Part shown: piece after piece, positions 16,501 to 33,640 of the stretch | Numbering within the stretch: position 1 is the first letter of the stretch | Layout: each line of letters begins with the position of its first letter | Origin: Anoplopoma fimbria | Taxonomy: Eukaryota > Chordata > Actinopteri > Perciformes > Anoplopomatidae | Reading direction: 5' to 3' | DNA: 64,000 nt | Assembly: GCF_027596085.1 (NCBI RefSeq) | Contig: NC_072466.1 | Span: 21,617,173-21,681,172, forward strand | The notes under the pieces: model-generated | What the model was told of the DNA's origin: nothing | Seen by the model: only the letters and a program-made list of their open reading frames with translations | Database searches by the model: none | Program-made: the position numbers and the translations under genes

Positions 16501-18164
16501 GCATATGACATACATGATTCATATAATGAGAATAGTAAGCAGAATGATGATGGAAAAATAACGACTACTAATAATAACATAATAATATAATATAATAATA
16601 ATGATAAGGAAAGCTGTAATGGTATCCATCTGGGCAGATGAGTGTTAGTATATGGATTCACTGAGGCTTCTGCTCTCCTGATCTCTGATAAATGTAATAA
16701 GAAAGAACATGGTCATTACTTTGTCGTTTGTTCGTTTTCTCCGGGATAAGAAGATCTTTAACTTCCATGTGATCTCGGGCTAATGGATGAAAAAAAAAGA
16801 ACCTGGAGCAAGGCAGTTCTCGGCTTCCCTAGTTTTACATTCAAAAGTTTAAAAGTCGCTACATTTACCTACATAGAGACAAGTGGCTTGTCCTTGTGCG
16901 GACACATGCTAAACTCATGAGCGTGAAGGAGGACAGGAACATTTTGCTAACTGGTTTATTCAAGGCAACCGCAGCCAAATGCATGATGTCAAAGGTTCCC
17001 GTAAACAACTTAACCCCAATATGCCCCGGACTGGAGTGTGGCCAGCAGCCGGGTCACTGTGTGCATGTGAATACAATCCTGGTGGCAATATTAAAAATGT
17101 TTTATAACTTTCCAATAAAAGGATATCTATTTTTTCCCCATATGTTTTTGTTATGATTAATCATTATGTCTAAGTACTGAACATTCAGTGCTAGCGTGAC
17201 ATCGGCAACAGCTCTGGTCCGTGCTTTTACTCTTTTGTGAGATCCATAGTGGATTGAGAAAGAAAAAGAAAAAGTAAGTCGCACGGTCCATTACACTGCT
17301 GTAAACACCCTTTTCATATTCCTCATCATGCTTTATGTTTCAATTTTCAGCAGGATGTTGTTCTTTGTTTCTCTGGTTGATCTGCCCGACGAATTAATCA
17401 GATCCAATAATAATGGAACTCCTCGGCATACCTCGCCAGATTCAAAACATGTGGGAAACCAGTCTCAGTGTTCATGGTTCGGCTTCATTTTCTGGGGTGT
17501 GGGCCTCCAATGTGAGGCCAGACTGATGGAAAACCAGAGGAGGGTTTTCAGTAAAAGCACAACAATAGAGACTGTATTATGAATGTTCCAAAGCCCTCGC
17601 TGACTTATAGTCCACGGTTATGTAACAGGCAGGAGTAAAACTCCATCCAGAGGACAGCTTTTTTTTTTATACTCAGTTGCTTTGCACATTTTAAATGCTC
17701 ATATAAAATCTGGCCGTGTAAAAACACCAGTGGTGGTGGCATTGCTGGACTCCGGCCTTGCATACGCTGCAGAATTCATGTGAAGAGGGAGCATGCATAC
17801 CTTGAAATCCAGCCTCGGGGTTGGAATGTTGCTGAAGATGTTTTCTGCTCATTTTTTAAATACTTCACACTGCTTGCTGTGTTTGAATGTTTAATCACTG
17901 CAGAGACATGAAAATTGGAATGAAAATCAAGAACTATATCAAAATTGATCGTTAACCCTCTGTGTCCCGAGACATGCCGGTGGGATTGAAAAGCATTTCT
18001 TCGTTAAACAATCGCCAAATCTATGCGTTTATCCAAAGCAGAAGGTGTACCAACTGTCTTTATCGTCATATTTTCATCTGTCCAACTGTCCTTGAACACA
18101 TCATGTGCTACCAAAGCCTTCCTCCAGATCAAGTAACCAAATTGAAGCTTAAAATTGTGGGGGC
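16501..18164. other. non-coding
   Basis: An AT-rich stretch with (AATAAT)n-like sequence near 16.56-16.60 kb. No exon, RNA gene or named repeat recognised. Confidence 0.35.
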
Positions 18165-19580
18165 TGGTCAGCATGTTGACAGACTGTGGTCTCCGCTGTT
18201 GTTGCTCCGTCCTGCTCTTTGGCAGAATCAGCCGATGGCTGAAAGAGCTGCCCAGCTGCCACAGTTCCTCATGGAGCGGGTGAGAGGGATTGTCCAGGAT
18301 GGCTCTGAGTTTGGCCTTCATCCTCCTCTCACCCACTGACTCCAGACTGTCCAGCTCCAGACCCACCACAGAGCTGGCTCTCCTCACCAGCTTATTGAGT
18401 TTGTTGGCATCTCCAGTCCTGATGCCACCACCCCAGCACGCTACAGCGAAGAAGAGGGCGCTGGCTACCACAGACTGGTAGAATGCCTTGAGCAGTTTAT
18501 TGCACACATTGAAGGACCTCAGCCTCCTCAGGAAGAACAGCCTGCTCTGTCCTTTCCTGTAGAGGGCGTCAGTGTTGTGTGTCCAGTCCAGTTTATTGTT
18601 GATCTGCACCCCAAGGTACTTGTAGGACTCAACCCTCTCCACTTCCCCTCCCTGAATGAAAACAGGGACAGGGGGGGCTTCTGTTCCTCTGGTAGTCCAC
18701 CACAAGCTCCTTGGTCTTGCTGATGTTGATCTTCAGGTGGTTGTTGCTGCACCATGTGATGAAGCTCTCAATCAGTCCTCTGTACTCCTCCTCGTTGTCC
18801 CTGGTGATACATCCAACAATGGAGGAGTCATCAGAAAACTTTTAGAGGTGGCAGGAACCAGAGTTGAAGCGGAGGTCCGAGGTGTAGAGAGTGAAGAGGA
18901 ACGGTGCCAGTACAGTTCCTTGGGGTGCGCCGGTGTTGCTGATCACAGACTCAGAGACACAGCCATCCACCCTGACGTACTGTGACCGGCCTGTGAGGTA
19001 GTCTGTGATCCAGGAAGTGGTGTCGGGGTGCAGGTTCATCTCCAGCAGCTTCTCTCTCAGTAGAGAGGGCTGGATGGTGTTGAAAGCACTGGAGAAGTCA
19101 AAGAACATGACTCTCACAGTGCTTCCCAGCTTCTCCAGGTGAGAGAGGGCCTTGTGTGTCAGGTAGATGATGGAGTCCTCCACCCCGATGTGTGGCAGAT
19201 AGGCGAACTGTAGTGGGTCCAGGAAAGCTGTAAACTGGGTCCTCAGGTGCCGCAGAACCAGTCTCTCCAGGGTCTTCATGACATGTGATGTCAGGGCCAC
19301 AGGTCTGTAGTCATTAAGACCGCTGGGACGACTCTTCTTCGGCACCGGGACAATGCAGGACGTCTTCCAGATTGTGGGCACCTTCTTCAACCTCAGGGAG
19401 AGATTGAAGAGGTGCCTGAGAGGAGCTGCCAGCTGTCCAGCACACACTTTCATGATGTCATCAGGTCCACTGGCTTTGCTTATCTGAAGCCTGGAGAGCT
19501 GATGCTGTACCTGGATGGTGGTGAAGGTGGGGCTGGGTGGTGAGGGGGTTTGAAGGGAGCTGTGAGCTCCTGGCCGTGGG
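18165..19580 (-). mobile_element. degenerate non-LTR retrotransposon, reverse transcriptase part (Rex1/L2-CR1 type)
   Basis: The minus strand encodes the middle and C-terminal parts of a LINE reverse transcriptase. Recognisable blocks are KASGPDDIMK, CIVPVPKKS, NDYRPVALTSHVMK, the RT A-box FDFSSAFNTIQP, the B-box NTGAPQGTVLAPFLF and KFSDDSSIVG (the usual F/YADD motif changed to FSDD). The C-terminal segment runs YKYLGVQINNKLDW, KLLKAFYQSVV and KLVRRASSVVG. The frame breaks near 18.70-18.85 kb and the 5' endonuclease region is missing, so this is a 5'-truncated dead copy. It lacks about a dozen residues near its 3' end that are present in the copy at 32.3-32.9 kb. Confidence 0.9.
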
Positions 19581-20144
19581 TGAACACAAAATAAACTGTT
19601 TTAATAGATTTTTAAGTAGCTTTAACCATATCCTGTAAAGACATTAAATTCTGAGCTCCTCAGCACAACTAGGAAGCCATGATTGATTTGGTTGAGATCA
19701 ACAGTCACTTCTCAGTGAAACTTCGACTGAACTGCAGGCTGCTGAACACAGAGCAGAGAGGAGAGGACAGTAAAGGGTTTAAGTATAGGTTTGTTAAAAT
19801 GCAAATAGTTCACTGTATATAACACGTATATTGCAGGGAAAAGCAAGGCCACGAAGATAACTATTTGACAGGGGTCCTCAGGGTTGTTAAATGTCTGGTA
19901 ATTTAATTAGTCAATAAGGAAAAAAGAACCTCATTAAATGAACCACGTCTGATTTCCATTACCACTAGTCTTCCCGTGCCTGGCCTGCTGTCAGTGCGTG
20001 ATAATGTGATAATTAATCCTCGACCAAAGCCTGTAATCACTGTGAGCATTCCTTCATTTTGGCTCACGCCTCCGTACACAGAAATGATTTTCAGGAGGTT
20101 GTCTTTCCCCATAAAAAGTCATGATCCTGCTGTTGGTTGGTATG
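19581..20144. other. non-coding
   Basis: No feature recognised between the LINE fragment and the composite repeat. Confidence 0.3.
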
Positions 20145-20695
20145 CTCCCTGTTTATCCAGAAACAGCTCTAATTAAAGATGTTCTGTTCCTTCTAACATC
20201 TGGATGAACATATATGGTTACAGACACAAGCTGCTCTTCATGTGTCTTCTTCTCTGTCTGTGTTTCTGGAGGCTCCATTCATAGTCTACGGAGCAGCTCC
20301 ACACTTTCTACTTCATAAGATTACAAATGTTGAGAGAGTCGTTCATGTCTACTAATATTTTTGGACCGTCTTAGACCATCGGAATAACATTTATTAATTT
20401 AGCAGACGCTTTTGTCCAAAGCGACTTACAGTCAGTAGTATATTACATATCATTCACCCATTCACACACTGATGACAGGCTACCATCAAGGTGCCACCAT
20501 CAGACTCTAACTAACATTCATCATCCAGTCCACACCGATGGCAAGCCTTCAGGAGCAACTTGGGGTTAAGTGTCTTGCCCAAGGACACATCGACTCTTGC
20601 CCAATTGGACACATCGACTGCCGAATGCCAGGTATCGAACCACCGATCGTCTGATTGGAGAACTACCTTGCTCTCCACTACGCCACAGCCGCCCC
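20145..20695 (-). mobile_element. composite repeat ending in a tRNA-SINE with L2-like segment, copy A
   Basis: About 250 bp of unclassified sequence ('ctctaattaaagatgttctg', 'tggaccgtcttagaccatcg') is followed by an L2-tail-like 'tttagcagacgcttttgtcc'. It ends in a SINE read on the minus strand with an A-box-like tggcgtagtgg and a B-box-like ggttcgatacc. The whole block recurs at 41432-41947. Confidence 0.75.
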
Positions 20696-25799
<5,104 letters not shown>

Positions 25800-26060
25800 T
25801 TGGTCCTACTCTAAATGGACCGCAATTTACTAAATGAACTTCATGCTGTATTGAAGAAGACTTGAAACTAGAGATTGAGACCATAAACTCATGTTTACAA
25901 TGTTTACTGAGGAAATAAATCAAGAGAGAAGTAGAGTCATTTTCTCATAGACTTCTATACAACCAGAGGAGTCGCCCCCTGATGGACATTAGAGAGAATG
26001 CAGGTTTAAGGAACTTCTGCACTTACTTGTATTTTCATAACCGGAGGCTGCCACCTGGAA
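25800..26060 (+). repeat. dispersed repeat family, copy 2
   Basis: Contains 'gaccataaactcatgtttac', 'tttactgaggaaataaatca' and 'aggagtcgccccctgatgg'. It is inverted relative to 4105-4390 and shares sequence with 47560-47690. Common in fish genomes; class not assigned. Confidence 0.65.
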
Positions 26061-27289
26061 ATACCTTGAAATATGTAGAAATGTAAAAGTGCATAATGTA
26101 ACTTTATGCATGTAATCAAACGTGAAACAACTATAATGGGGGAAAACAGAATTTCTACAAGCTTTGCATCTCAGTAATAATTACAACTTCACATATTGGT
26201 AATAGAGTCAGTTTTAACACTCACTTTTAACATTACATTCGCTACATCCTTCTTTCTATAAAAAGCAAATCCACATCATCCAGTCTGCCCTTGAGGGGTG
26301 GTTTGGGGGTTAATTGCCTTGCTGTAGGACACCTTGGAAATGGTAAGGGGTGAGGAGCATCTCCCGACTCGTCTGACTCCATCGGTTAGAGTGCTTGGCT
26401 TTTGATTTGAAATTAGATTTGCCCCCTGGACACCATAATGCCTTTATTAAATATTTGTTGTTGTTTGCTTATCAACAAATTTGTATATGCAAAATAAAGC
26501 TGTAAAATCATAATGTGAAAACCTGCGCAAAATGTAATCACTTGTATATATACACAAGGGTAAGAGGGTTTTTAGTTTTCATTATTCTACCCACATGTAT
26601 TAGCAGCTTTTGCATTATGAGTTCATCCATGGTGCCTGAAGAGTGAAAGAAAACAGACTCAACATGCCGTAAATAAAACAATGTGCTGTGATTCAAGATG
26701 GACATAGAGAGAAACAAATCCAAAATAATTTCCACACTCACATCCTGTTATTTCCTCCGTCTTCAGTCTCATTTTTATTTTATTTTTATTTGCTATTTCT
26801 GGAGCAGAAGAAAACATGTGCATCAGAATAACTCTTCTGTTGTTCTTGTGGGCATTTCTCCAACACCCACAAACACACAAGTGTTTATTGTGACAGCTAC
26901 AGAGGGAGGATGTACAGCACTTTAAATATTCTGTATTTGACTGAGTTCCATAGGATAACTTGACGTTCTGTGGTTGCCTGTAAGAGGAGACATTTACATA
27001 TGTTCCCTCTGATGTGGGGACCTCCCTGCAGAGGAATGCTGTTTGTACTGGTCACCATGTTGAGATACAGCAGCATATACATTTAGCAAATCCTCTAATT
27101 CTGCCATTGGTGAAATACAACAGTGTGTCTACAGAGAACCTTTTCAGCTGCTTCCTTCATGTCAAAGGCAAGGGGAGACTTAAATGGACAACGCAATCCT
27201 TATGTGGAATGAGCCTGACCCAAACTAGGGAGTAAAAGTCAGGATACCTCAGACTCTGCAGCTTTGATGTTGACCCTTCTTTATTCTAT
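26061..27289. other. non-coding
   Basis: No exon, RNA gene or named repeat recognised. Confidence 0.3.
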
Positions 27290-27695
27290 CTGTCTCTTTT
27301 GGACATGGGCCCCTCATTTTACATCTCTGTGTAGTCATTTTGTGTCTCCTTATAATTGTTTTTGTCTATTTGTCGTTATTTTGTATCTCTTTGGGTCATT
27401 TTGTGACTCTATGTAGTTGTTATGTAGTCGTTTTGCATAAATCTTTGGTCCTTTTTCATCTATTCGTTGTCATTTTGCGTCTTTTTGTCTCTTTGTAGCT
27501 TTATTTTGTTGGTATGTAGTCGTTTTGCATCTATTTGTTGTCGTTTTGGGTCTCTTAGTTGTTGTTTTCTGTGTCTTTCTAGTTGTTTTGCATCTATTTG
27601 TTGTCCATTTGTGTCTTTTTGAAGTCATTTTGTGTCTCTTTCTAGTTGTTTTCTTTGTCTTTGTAGTGGTTTTGCATCTCTTTAATAACTTTTTG
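27290..27695. repeat. degenerate minisatellite
   Basis: Imperfect tandem units of roughly 20-25 bp built from 'ttttgtgtctctttgtagtc' and 'gttttgcatctatttgttg' variants. The low-complexity Lys/Thr-rich (minus) and Val/Leu-rich (plus) open frames across it follow from the repeat and are not genes. Confidence 0.85.
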
Positions 27696-30600
27696 CAGGT
27701 GAACAATACTCTCAGGTGGGGCTTTTAGTTGAAAAGCTTCAGATGAATTTCATTTTTTTTGGTTCAAACTGAGGATGAAGTGAGGCTGTCTGACTCCAGT
27801 CCAAATGTTACTGCAAAAACACGGCACACTGACCCTTTGCTGAACAGATATTTTAATTAATAGTGCAGCACACTGTACAAAAATATTCTAGAAAACATGA
27901 AAGAGCCTGAAATGCAGGAGGGAAAAAAATAACACATTGATGATATCTCTTTTACCTGAGCTCAACACAGACCTGTGCCCAGCAGGCTCGTTCAGTAATC
28001 CGTCCAGGAGCCCCTCGCCCTCAAAGAAGCACAGTATAACATCGCTGGAGTAGCCATTTAATTAAATTCCTAACAACTTTTCAATCTAAGTCCCTATATT
28101 TTCAGGCTGTGAAGATGATGACCAACAAAGTCAACTACTGATTTTAGAAGAAGTAGTAGTACTTATCTGAGATTTGTTAACATCTATTAGTAATATTGTA
28201 CATGCAGGGTTTTTGTAAAATGCTCTTGACTCTGTGATCCAGTTATGAGAGTTAGTTGTCAGAACCCAGGTTAATACTATCAGTTTTGTTTTGTTTTATG
28301 GGAGTTATTGGGAAAGGGTAACAAACCGTGCAACTCTTACTAAACGCCATAAACTGTAGTTTTTCGGTGCATGGGCAAGTACAAGTTAAACGCCTGTCAG
28401 GGGATTGTGCTGCAATGAATACCAAAGCAGAAAGTTGGAATAAATATATAAGTGGTATTTTAAAAAGATAAACTTTATATTTAAATATGTTGATTAATTA
28501 ACCTGTTTTGTATCCCATATGGGTCTTTGTCAAATGGCTCGGTCCTTAACTTCAGAGAGGAAGAGTTCCCCTCTCTCTTTATTTAAAGGACGAGGACATA
28601 GTGTTCTTTTCAAACATGCAGTGTGCAGAAGGATGGCTCCCCATGGCGATCTGATGACCACAGTGTTGGGTGTTTGAAGGAGTTTACCAAGATACAGGAC
28701 TTCACAAGAAGCCCTGCTACATGTGACAAAAGCTAGAAGAGGACTGATGGAGACCTCTGTGGTTGACTGCTACCATCTAGTGGCTACAATAAAAGAGTGT
28801 GTGACTCAAATGGCTCAGTTATCAGTGATAGGTGTGTGTCTGACTGGGCTTTATGTGGTTTGACCTCCAAGGATCAACACAGTTTCCTGTTTTAGACAAA
28901 GAAAAAGCTCACATCCTGTGCAATTTATGTTTTCTTGGTAAGTTGGTGTGTATGAGTCATGTTTATCACAGGACAATAAGTCCAGTAACATGCAAGGAGC
29001 TTAACAAATATTAGAATCAATGCACAAACTTGTAATTTAGTGCAATACGTACAAGTGAAGGCACGCAGGCCACTGGTTTTTAGTTGCAACCTTAGCTTAA
29101 TAAAATCACTAATCACTGTTTTTAGTTTATGTTGTGGCCTTTATGTAGGTTTCTGTGATTTGCACCCTCTGCCTTTCCACAAACTCCATGTCAATGAAGT
29201 TCCGTGGCTCAACCTCCCTGAGGTGACGTAGAAACATGAATCACATCAACACAGAAAAACATTCACAGAGAAACTGCACAAAAAAAAAAATCATGTTATG
29301 TTATTACATCAAATAAGGATATATTTGTATGTGCATATGTTTGCCAAAAAGTAAATCATAGACAAAGATATACAGTATTATCCTAGATATTTATATTTAA
29401 TTAAATGGTAGACCTCTCTACGAACAAACTGCTGTAAAACACCAATGACAGAAATCCAAATAGCTTCTCTCTCTCACGTACACCACATGGAAAAAAGGCC
29501 CTTGACTCTGCAAGACTCTCAAACAAACCCAAAGTTTTATGATAAATACGGCACAGCTACACGGTTTAAACTACCAGATTTTACCAGACTACCTGTTTTC
29601 CCTCTGAAATATCACATTATATACAGTCTGTTCCCATAACAACAATCCACCTGGACCTTTGGGAGCAGTGTCAACACCAATCCCAGATATAGAGGATTGC
29701 ATCCATTGTATCTAGCCATGTTTAATGGTTTTACAACTCATTTTCTGTAGTAGACTTGTGAGACAAGCTATTAGGTCAAAAATCCTGTTTAGATGAAATG
29801 CTCATGACAGTAGAAAAAGTTATGTATTAAGCGGAAACAAACACTCTTAAGTAGGTTTTTGGGCTTTGAAAGAGCGACATCAGAGTTAAGAGATGAAAGA
29901 ATCTGAACCTTTTTCAATGAGAGATTTAAATCAATTGAACAGAAGTGCATAGTAAACTCTTTTTAGATAACCTCATTGGCAAAGTTTTGCCTTCCCCCAA
30001 TAGTCGATCATAGAAGGGCAGACAGGAAATGTGCAGAGACAGAGACACATGCAACACAACTCCTTGGCTGTGTTTCAACTGAGCTTGTTGAGGTTGACGT
30101 GATAGTCCCCACAGTGACGCCCCAGGAACATGGAGAACATTGTGTCTATTTCCTACTATTAGTATCACTTCGCATAACTAACCTTCTGAATAATTTATAG
30201 TAATATGTCAGTTCCTCTCCAGGAAATGATCAGGAAACAATGGGACCTGTAAAAATAATGCGTTTTGGATCGTTTGTGTTTTCAACTAGTGCATGCTGGG
30301 ATTGAGTGCTGCCCCCTTGACCATATTAGGTAAAAGCCAGTGTACTACTAGTGTATCATCGATTTGTTTTGATTTTGGAAAGTGTTCCAGTGAGCATCAA
30401 CGCATGGTCTAATTCAACAAATTACATTCAAAAGTAAGAACGAAATCACAAAATGAATTTTTACTAAACTGAAACTACACTTCCCAGATTGCCTTTAGCC
30501 TAGCAGTGCTATAATTGTAATTGGAAGTGTGCAATGATGAATCTCACCACTTGTTTTGGTTGCCCTTTCCGTAAAAATATTTTTTTATTTTTTTGCTAAA

Positions 30601-31786
30601 CATCATGGTTTATGTTATCTGCTTTACAGGGAGGTCTCAGTTTGAGCTCATGATAGAATTGCATTTAAATTTGCAATTATCATCACACTTTCAGTCTCTA
30701 TTTGAGGTTTATATGAAAAACTAACACTTGAAACAGCAACACAGTAGAGCAATGCCATAGCTTCCTATTTTGGTTCGTTAAAGATCAGGTTACATTAGTA
30801 ATCGGTTACTTTTGGAACAAATCACCCGTCAGAATAAAAAACATACATCTCTTTGCAGTGTACACAAATACTTAAACTGCTCTAAAGTCTGTTTTACATT
30901 ATCAATCCACAGACTTGCACTGGATGTAAATTTACAGCTTCAGAATGGCGCATACGTCTGATGACACACGCTAATTCGGCTGAACTATGTTCGGAATCTC
31001 CCTGATAGAAAACTTGGACGACACTGATTAATGTTGCTGTTTTCCTTCCCTGTTTCCTGGAAGTACAGATGCTCTCAGGCCACATGGTTTAAATGTGAAA
31101 CAGTTTGTCTTCTTCTCTGTCTGTGTTATCAGGAGGAAGTGGTCCAGCAGCGTTGGCAACAACAGGCCTACAGAGGCAGCCTAACAATAAGTGGAGCGTG
31201 ACAGCCTGCAGCGGGGGATTATAAAGAGGAAACTTCACATTTAATAACAACATTCTTGCAAAAATAGAAGAAAATGGCGTCAACTTCTACTCATCTAAAA
31301 TGATTGTTATTGACTAATAATGAAGGACACATCAACATAAATCCAAAGATACCAGTTTTTCTCACTGTAAAATAATTTTTATCAACCTAATACAAAATTA
31401 AACACTTTAATTTATACAAAAAGCAACTTTTTTGTAGTGTCATAGGTCAAAAAGGACTTATGTAATCCCTGTTGCCACGGGAGATATTATCTATGATGTA
31501 GGGCCAGAGCAATATGACACTGTTCATTGTGGGCTGATCATGAGCATCAGACATTTTGCCATAATGCAACCACATTATCCAATTGCAGTGTCGGATAACA
31601 CTTTGGGATATTTTGTTTGGAAACAGTTTCTCAATTTATTTTTACAAGAAGATTTACTTTAATCATGATACAAACTGATATCGCCAGATAAAGGAATTTA
31701 CCACTCATCTGCATATCTTCATTTAGAAGTGGAAAACACTTATAAATTATGCATGGCTTCAAAAATAGCACAGGTATTCTCCAACA
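27696..31786. other. non-coding
   Basis: About 4 kb with no supported exon or named repeat. Open frames at 29926-30200 overlap on both strands and lack splice context. Confidence 0.35.
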
Positions 31787-32023
31787 GTGTCGGCTGTGGC
31801 ACATGAGGTAGAGCGCTTGTCCCGTAACCACAAGGTTGGTGGTTCAAACCCCTCTACCTGCAACATGCCGAGGTGTCCTTGAGCGAGACACCTAACCCCA
31901 AGTTGCTCCCCGGGCGCTTCATTGCAGCCCACTGCTCCTCCGGGATGGGTCAAATGCAGAGAAGTAATTTCCGCATTGTGGGACTAATAAAGGATTGATT
32001 ATTATTATTATTATTATTATTTA
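31787..32023 (+). mobile_element. tRNA-derived SINE with (ATT)n tail
   Basis: The head has an A-box-like tggcacatgaggtagagcgc and a B-box-like ggttcaaacc. The body contains 'gaggtgtccttgagcgagac' and 'ccccaagttgctccccgggc', and the end is 'ggactaataaaggattgatt' followed by ATT repeats. The tail resembles the LINE end at 32.34 kb, which fits mobilisation by a partner LINE. Confidence 0.8.
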
Positions 32024-32335
32024 AGCCTATTGTGCCAGTATGTGACCCCCCCGCCCCTCAAGAAAACTGATTCCAATTCAACCAGTCAAACCTGAACAGA
32101 TAAGCTGGGGTGGGGGTGTAATGCCTGAAACCAGGCTACAGGGACTACAAGGGAGTCCAGGTGGTTCTTTAGAAAAACGTAACCTTGAATACATTTCATT
32201 CTTCTTTCATGTTAACAGCATTTTATTTTTCATAGCAGCAGTGCAGATGGGTCAACATTGGACATCCTATTCCAATGCCAGGGAACACTAGTGTGCTTAT
32301 ACACTCACTGACTACTTCCATACTATTATATTCCT
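32024..32335. other. non-coding spacer
   Basis: No feature recognised between the SINE and the LINE fragment. Confidence 0.3.
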
Positions 32336-32886
32336 TTATTGATCCCCATGGGGGAAATTCGGGTGTTGCAGCAGCTCAACTACACAGAAACAGATAATAA
32401 ATACACATATTATACAATAAAATAAAAATAGAATAAAAAAATAAAAAATAAGAATACAAATAAAAAATGTACAGTATATCCACATGGGGGGGGGGTCAGC
32501 ATGATGACAGACTGTGGTCTCCGCTGTTGTTGTACAGTCTGATGGCAGTGGGCACAAATGAGCGTCTGAAGCTCCGTCCTGCTCTTTGGTAGAATCAGCC
32601 GATGGCTGAAAGAGCTGCCCAGCTGCCACAGTTCCTCATGGAGAGGGTGAGAGGGATTGTCCAGGATGGCTCTGAGTTTGGCCTTCATCCTCCTCTCACC
32701 CACTGACTCCAGACTGTCCAGCTCCAGACCCACCACAGAGCTGGCTTTCCTCACCAGCTTATTGAGTTTGTTGGCATCTCCAGTCCTGATGCCACCACCC
32801 CAGCACACCACAGCAAAGAAGAGGGCGCTGGCTACCACAGACTGGTAGAATGCCTTGAGCAGTTTATTGCACACATTGAAGGACCT
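32336..32886 (-). mobile_element. 5'-truncated Rex1-type LINE 3' end
   Basis: The minus strand encodes the last ~130 residues of the same reverse transcriptase as at 18.2-19.6 kb (KLLKAFYQSVV, CWGGGIRTGDANKL, ICAHCHQTVQQQRRPQS). A short 3' UTR follows, ending 'ggggatcaataaa'. Cut at 32886, where an L2 fragment in the opposite orientation begins. Confidence 0.88.
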
Positions 32887-33258
32887 GTGTTACTGCATAC
32901 TAACAGGAGACGCATTGCCCCCAGTGTTATTGAAAAAAAAGTTCCTCATTATCCATGAAAATACATTTCCCTACTGTTCCCTATCTGTTCCCTATCTCCA
33001 GGCCTTGGTCAAGCCCTACACCCCCGCCCGACCACTTCGCTCTGCTGCCTCGGGGCGATTGGTTTCCCCGTCGCTCAGAGGTCCCTGCGGCCGATCCACC
33101 CGGTCACAGCTTTTTTCTGTCCTGGCCCCTCAGTGGTGGAATGAACTCCCCACTGACGTCAGGACAGCAGAGTCGCTGCCCATCTTTAGACGCAGGCTGA
33201 AAACTCACCTCTTCAAGAAGTACTACCCTGATCCTTCCTCGTAGCACTTATTGCATTC
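32887..33258 (+). mobile_element. L2-type LINE ORF2 C-terminal fragment
   Basis: The plus strand encodes a typical L2 ORF2 end: PARPLRSAASGRLVSPSLRG, then WNELPTDVRTAESLPIFRR, LKTHLFKKYYP and a stop at 33242-33244. The homologous end at 39.87-39.96 kb shows what should follow (a 'gcacttattg' tail). Here it is cut off and joined to an inverted L2 tail. Confidence 0.8.
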
Positions 33259-33640
33259 GTATTACATTACATTACATTACATTACATTACAGTCATGTAG
33301 CAGACGCTTTTATCCAAAGCGACTTACAGGAAGTGTATTCAACATAGGTATTCAAGAGAACTACTAGTCACCAGAAGTCATAAGTGCATCTCCTTTCTTA
33401 AACAAGCATCTTAAAGCATAAACCAGAGCAAAAGTATAGTGCAGAGGCAGATTACTACAAAAACAATAATTGCAACAGACTAATCCAAATATAGTAAGTG
33501 CTACAAACTACTACGAATAGGATAAGTGCAGTAAACAAATACAAATTCAATAAGTGCAGCGAACTGATACAAATACAGTAAGTGCAACAACTAATACGAG
33601 TGCAATAAGTGCTACGAGGAAGGCTCAGGGTAGTACTTCT
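33259..33640 (-). mobile_element. inverted L2 3' tail
   Basis: (ACATT)n then the reverse complement of the L2 tail, ending at 'gaaggctcagggtagtactt'. With the plus-oriented tail starting at about 33643 it forms an inverted repeat with arms of roughly 235 bp and a spacer of about 40 bp. Confidence 0.85.

Noticed and set aside
27470..27728. Lys/Thr-rich minus-strand and Val/Leu-rich plus-strand proteins
   Set aside because: By-products of the minisatellite.
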